NCBI GenBank assembly: GCA_031422195.1
Contig: JANOPZ010000031.1
Coordinates: 37,333-101,332 of the forward strand
DNA: 64,000 nt
Direction: 5' to 3'
From: JALOTE01 sp031422195
GTDB lineage: Bacteria > Pseudomonadota > Alphaproteobacteria > Rhizobiales > Rhizobiaceae
Each line of letters begins with the position of its first letter. Position 1 is the stretch's first letter. Shown piece after piece: positions 62,075-64,000 of this stretch. The position numbers and the translations under genes are program-made. The notes below the pieces were generated by a model. The model worked only from the letters and a program-made list of their open reading frames with translations, was not told the origin of the DNA and did not search any database.

Positions 62075-63238
62075 TTACGCCCCCAACGGCCTCAGCAACG
62101 CCCGTGAAATAATATGGCGTTGTATCTCAGATGTCCCTTCCCAGATTCGCTCAATTCTTGCATCGCGCCAGATGCGCTCCAGCGGCAATTCTTCCATCAG
62201 CCCCATGCCGCCGTGAATTTGTATGGCTTCGTCAGCGACGAACGCCAGCATTTCAGTGGCTTTAAGTTTTGCCATCGCCATATCCATCTCGGTGATCGAA
62301 CCGTGGTCAAACTTCCAGCCAGCTTCCAAAACCATTAATTCAGCGGCTTTCATTTCGACGGCCATATCGGCGAGCTTAAATGATACCCCTTGGAATTTTC
62401 CGATCGCTTGGCCGAATTGTTGGCGGTTGGCCGCCCAATCCACCGCATGGCCAAAAGCGCGTTCGGCGCGGCCTAAGCATGTCGCGGCGACCTGCAATCG
62501 CGTAGCGCCAAGCCACGTGTTTGCAACTTCAAAGCCCTTATGCACTTCGCCCAGAATTGCCGAAGCAGGCAGGCGGCAATTGTCGAACTCTAATATCGCA
62601 TTGGTGTAACCACGGTGGCTGACATTTTTGTAACCGTCGCGCACGCTGAACCCCGGCGTGCCTTTATCGACAAAGAACGCGGTTATCAGTTTCTTTGGTC
62701 CGCGCGCAGTTTCCTCTTCGCCCGATGCCATGAACACAATTGCAAAGTCGGCGATGTCAGCATGGCTGATGAAATGCTTCGTGCCATTTAACACAAAGTC
62801 TGTGCCATCTCCGATGGCGGTCGCCTTCATGCCGCGTAAATCTGAACCGGCGCCGGGTTCGGTCATCGCCAAACAATCTGATTTTTCACCACGTATGCAC
62901 GGCATTAAATAGCGCTCGCGCTGCTCCGGCGTGCCAGCGAGCAAAATGTTTGAGGGCCGCGCAACGCACGTCCAGTGCAAAGCATAATTGGCGCGGCCGA
63001 GCTCTTTTTCATACAGCAACCACGTTAGCGTATCGAGGCCCGCGCCGCCGACATCTTCCGGCATATTGGCCGCATAAAGCCCGGCGGCAATCGCTTTGGC
63101 TTTGAGGTCAGCAATCAACTCAGGCCGCAAAACACCTGTACGCTCAATTTCGGCTTCGTGCGGGTAAAGCTCGTTTTCAACGAACGCCCGCGTGGTTTTG
63201 ATAATGAGCTGCTGCTCTTCTGAAAGGGAAAAATCCAT
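62075..63238 (-). CDS. Acyl-CoA dehydrogenase (CaiA-like)
   Basis: A 387-residue FAD-dependent acyl-CoA dehydrogenase. It starts MDFSLSEEQQLIIKTTRAFVENELYPHE. The FAD and substrate motifs are CLAMTEPGAGSDLRGMKATAIG and the C-terminal ERIWEGTSEIQRHIISRALLR, and the QIHGGMGLMEELPLERIWRDARIERI region is well conserved. It resembles crotonobetainyl-CoA reductase type dehydrogenases. It begins three bases after the upstream carnitine dehydrogenase gene. Confidence 0.87.
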   Translation of the reverse strand: MDFSLSEEQQLIIKTTRAFVENELYPHEAEIERTGVLRPELIADLKAKAIAAGLYAANMPEDVGGAGLDTLTWLLYEKELGRANYALHWTCVARPSNILLAGTPEQRERYLMPCIRGEKSDCLAMTEPGAGSDLRGMKATAIGDGTDFVLNGTKHFISHADIADFAIVFMASGEEETARGPKKLITAFFVDKGTPGFSVRDGYKNVSHRGYTNAILEFDNCRLPASAILGEVHKGFEVANTWLGATRLQVAATCLGRAERAFGHAVDWAANRQQFGQAIGKFQGVSFKLADMAVEMKAAELMVLEAGWKFDHGSITEMDMAMAKLKATEMLAFVADEAIQIHGGMGLMEELPLERIWRDARIERIWEGTSEIQRHIISRALLRPLGA

Positions 63239-63241
63239 GAA

Positions 63242-64000
63242 TTATACGCTCTTTTTTTGCCCGACAAAACGCCCGAAACCATCAGGTATCGGCAGATTAG
63301 CATGAAGTGCACTGAGTTCAGCAAGTTTGGCTGCGACATGGGATTGCGGATCTGAGGATGAGCGCGCACCAAGAGACACATGCAACAGCAAGTGTTCACC
63401 TGTTGCGAGCAATCGGCCGTCAGCATGGTGCAGCCAATGAAACAAATGCAGCTTCTTACCTTTACCTTCGATCACTTGTGTCAGCGTATAGACAGGCTCG
63501 TTGACGCGGGTTTCATCCAAATGGCGGATGTGAGTTTCGACAGTGAAATATGAATTACCTTGGTCAATATAAGCGCCATCAACGCCAATCAGCCGCATCA
63601 GCGCGTCGCTGGCATCGCCGAAAGCTTGCAAATAGCGCGCCTCATTCATATGGCCATTATAATCAGCCCAATCCAAAGGAATGCGGCGGGTCGTGGTTTT
63701 GATGGGTTGGGCTGACAGTGCAATCGCGTTGCTTGCTGCACCTTGATCGAAAAGTTTTTTCTCATAAGCCGCCAGCGTTTTACCGGCGCCCCAATCATTG
63801 GCTTTGAGCGCCTGCATAATGCCAATCAAATTATCATCGCGTTTTTGAATGAGTTCGCGAATGGTCATATGGCCGGATTGGGCGTCAGATTGTCCAGCGA
63901 TCAAATCGACCAGCTCATCGTTGAACTCAGGAACATCGGTCAAATGGCTCCATGGCCAAGTGAGGCACGGTCCGAACTGCGCCATGAAGTGCCGCATCCC
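63242..64000 (-). CDS. Carnitine 3-dehydrogenase/betainyl-CoA thioesterase fusion, partial
   Basis: The frame runs off the right edge, so only the last ~252 residues are visible. The first part (MRHFMAQFGPCLTWPWSHLTDVPEFNDELVDLIAGQSDAQ) is the end of a 3-hydroxyacyl-CoA-type dehydrogenase of the L-carnitine dehydrogenase group. From about residue 105 a hotdog thioesterase domain follows (RIPLDWADYNGHMNEARYLQAFGDASDALM). This fusion is known for rhizobial carnitine dehydrogenases. It oxidises L-carnitine to 3-dehydrocarnitine with NAD+. Confidence 0.8.
   Translation of the reverse strand, partial: GMRHFMAQFGPCLTWPWSHLTDVPEFNDELVDLIAGQSDAQSGHMTIRELIQKRDDNLIGIMQALKANDWGAGKTLAAYEKKLFDQGAASNAIALSAQPIKTTTRRIPLDWADYNGHMNEARYLQAFGDASDALMRLIGVDGAYIDQGNSYFTVETHIRHLDETRVNEPVYTLTQVIEGKGKKLHLFHWLHHADGRLLATGEHLLLHVSLGARSSSDPQSHVAAKLAELSALHANLPIPDGFGRFVGQKKSV

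Noticed and set aside
39..64000. CRISPR arrays, rRNA, tRNA and transposase genes
   Set aside because: Looked for regular spacer-repeat arrays, cloverleaf sequences and transposase motifs by eye; none found. A tRNA scan would be needed to exclude a missed tRNA.

Overview
The window comes from an alphaproteobacterium that makes bacteriochlorophyll a, most likely an aerobic anoxygenic phototroph of the Rhizobiales (Hyphomicrobiales) type. The central 36 kb (about 23.1-58.9 kb) is a photosynthesis gene cluster (PGC) with type II reaction-centre genes (pufL, pufM, puhA), LH1 genes (pufB, pufA), bch genes and spheroidene-type crt genes. The aerobic lifestyle is inferred from acsF, the oxygen-dependent cyclase, with no bchE in the window, and from the oxygen-dependent ketolase gene crtA. 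The Rhizobiales placement rests on the rhizobial aglEFGAK layout and on intergenic two-palindrome mosaic elements. GC content looks close to 50 percent by eye. No rRNA, tRNA, CRISPR array or transposase gene was seen.

Left flank (1-23 kb): the 3' end of a tRNA-hydroxylating rhodanese (trhO), a DUF533/TerB-like gene, an aminotransferase, and a GNAT - SDR - small membrane protein - D-erythronate dehydrogenase run. Then come a LysR regulator with a DUF1007 protein and a His-rich NicO-type Ni/Co transporter, and an alpha-glucoside system (LacI regulator, AglE-F-G-A-K) with two identical operator-like palindromes in the divergent promoter region. A peptide ABC transporter and an M20 amidohydrolase complete this side.

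PGC (23.1-58.9 kb) has six transcription blocks: (i) bchG - pucC-like - bchP - small membrane protein, minus strand; (ii) ppsR, minus; (iii) bchF-N-B-H-L-M - lhaA - puhA-B-C - orf98 - acsF - puhE - hemA, plus; (iv) crtA - idi, plus; (v) crtE - crtF - bchC-X-Y-Z - pufQ-like - pufB-A-L-M, minus; (vi) crtD - crtC, plus. Most genes within blocks overlap or nearly touch. Perfect TGT-N12-ACA (PpsR/CrtJ) sites lie upstream of bchC and between crtE and crtD. Near matches lie upstream of bchF and bchG. Together the genes take ALA (hemA) through protoporphyrin (bchH, M, acsF, NBL, F, XYZ, C, G, P) to bacteriochlorophyll a, and IPP/GGPP (idi, crtE) to spheroidenone-type carotenoids (crtC, D, F, A). They also build the RC-LH1 core. 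Missing from the window are bchI, bchD, bchO, crtB, crtI, bchE, pucBA, pufC, pufX and ppaA/aerR.

Right flank (59-64 kb): a minus-strand operon for carnitine/crotonobetaine-type catabolism: a fused carnitine dehydrogenase/thioesterase cut by the window edge, an acyl-CoA dehydrogenase, an NDP-forming acyl-CoA synthetase and an enoyl-CoA hydratase.

The main unusual features are three families of composite palindromic intergenic elements, two copies of one bracketing the bch-puh half of the PGC, and a sharp GC-rich patch at the crtD/crtC overlap. Others are a divergent PufQ-like protein, the unannotated 50-residue pufB, hairpins in the puf operon and a coding 12-bp minisatellite in the pucC-like gene.
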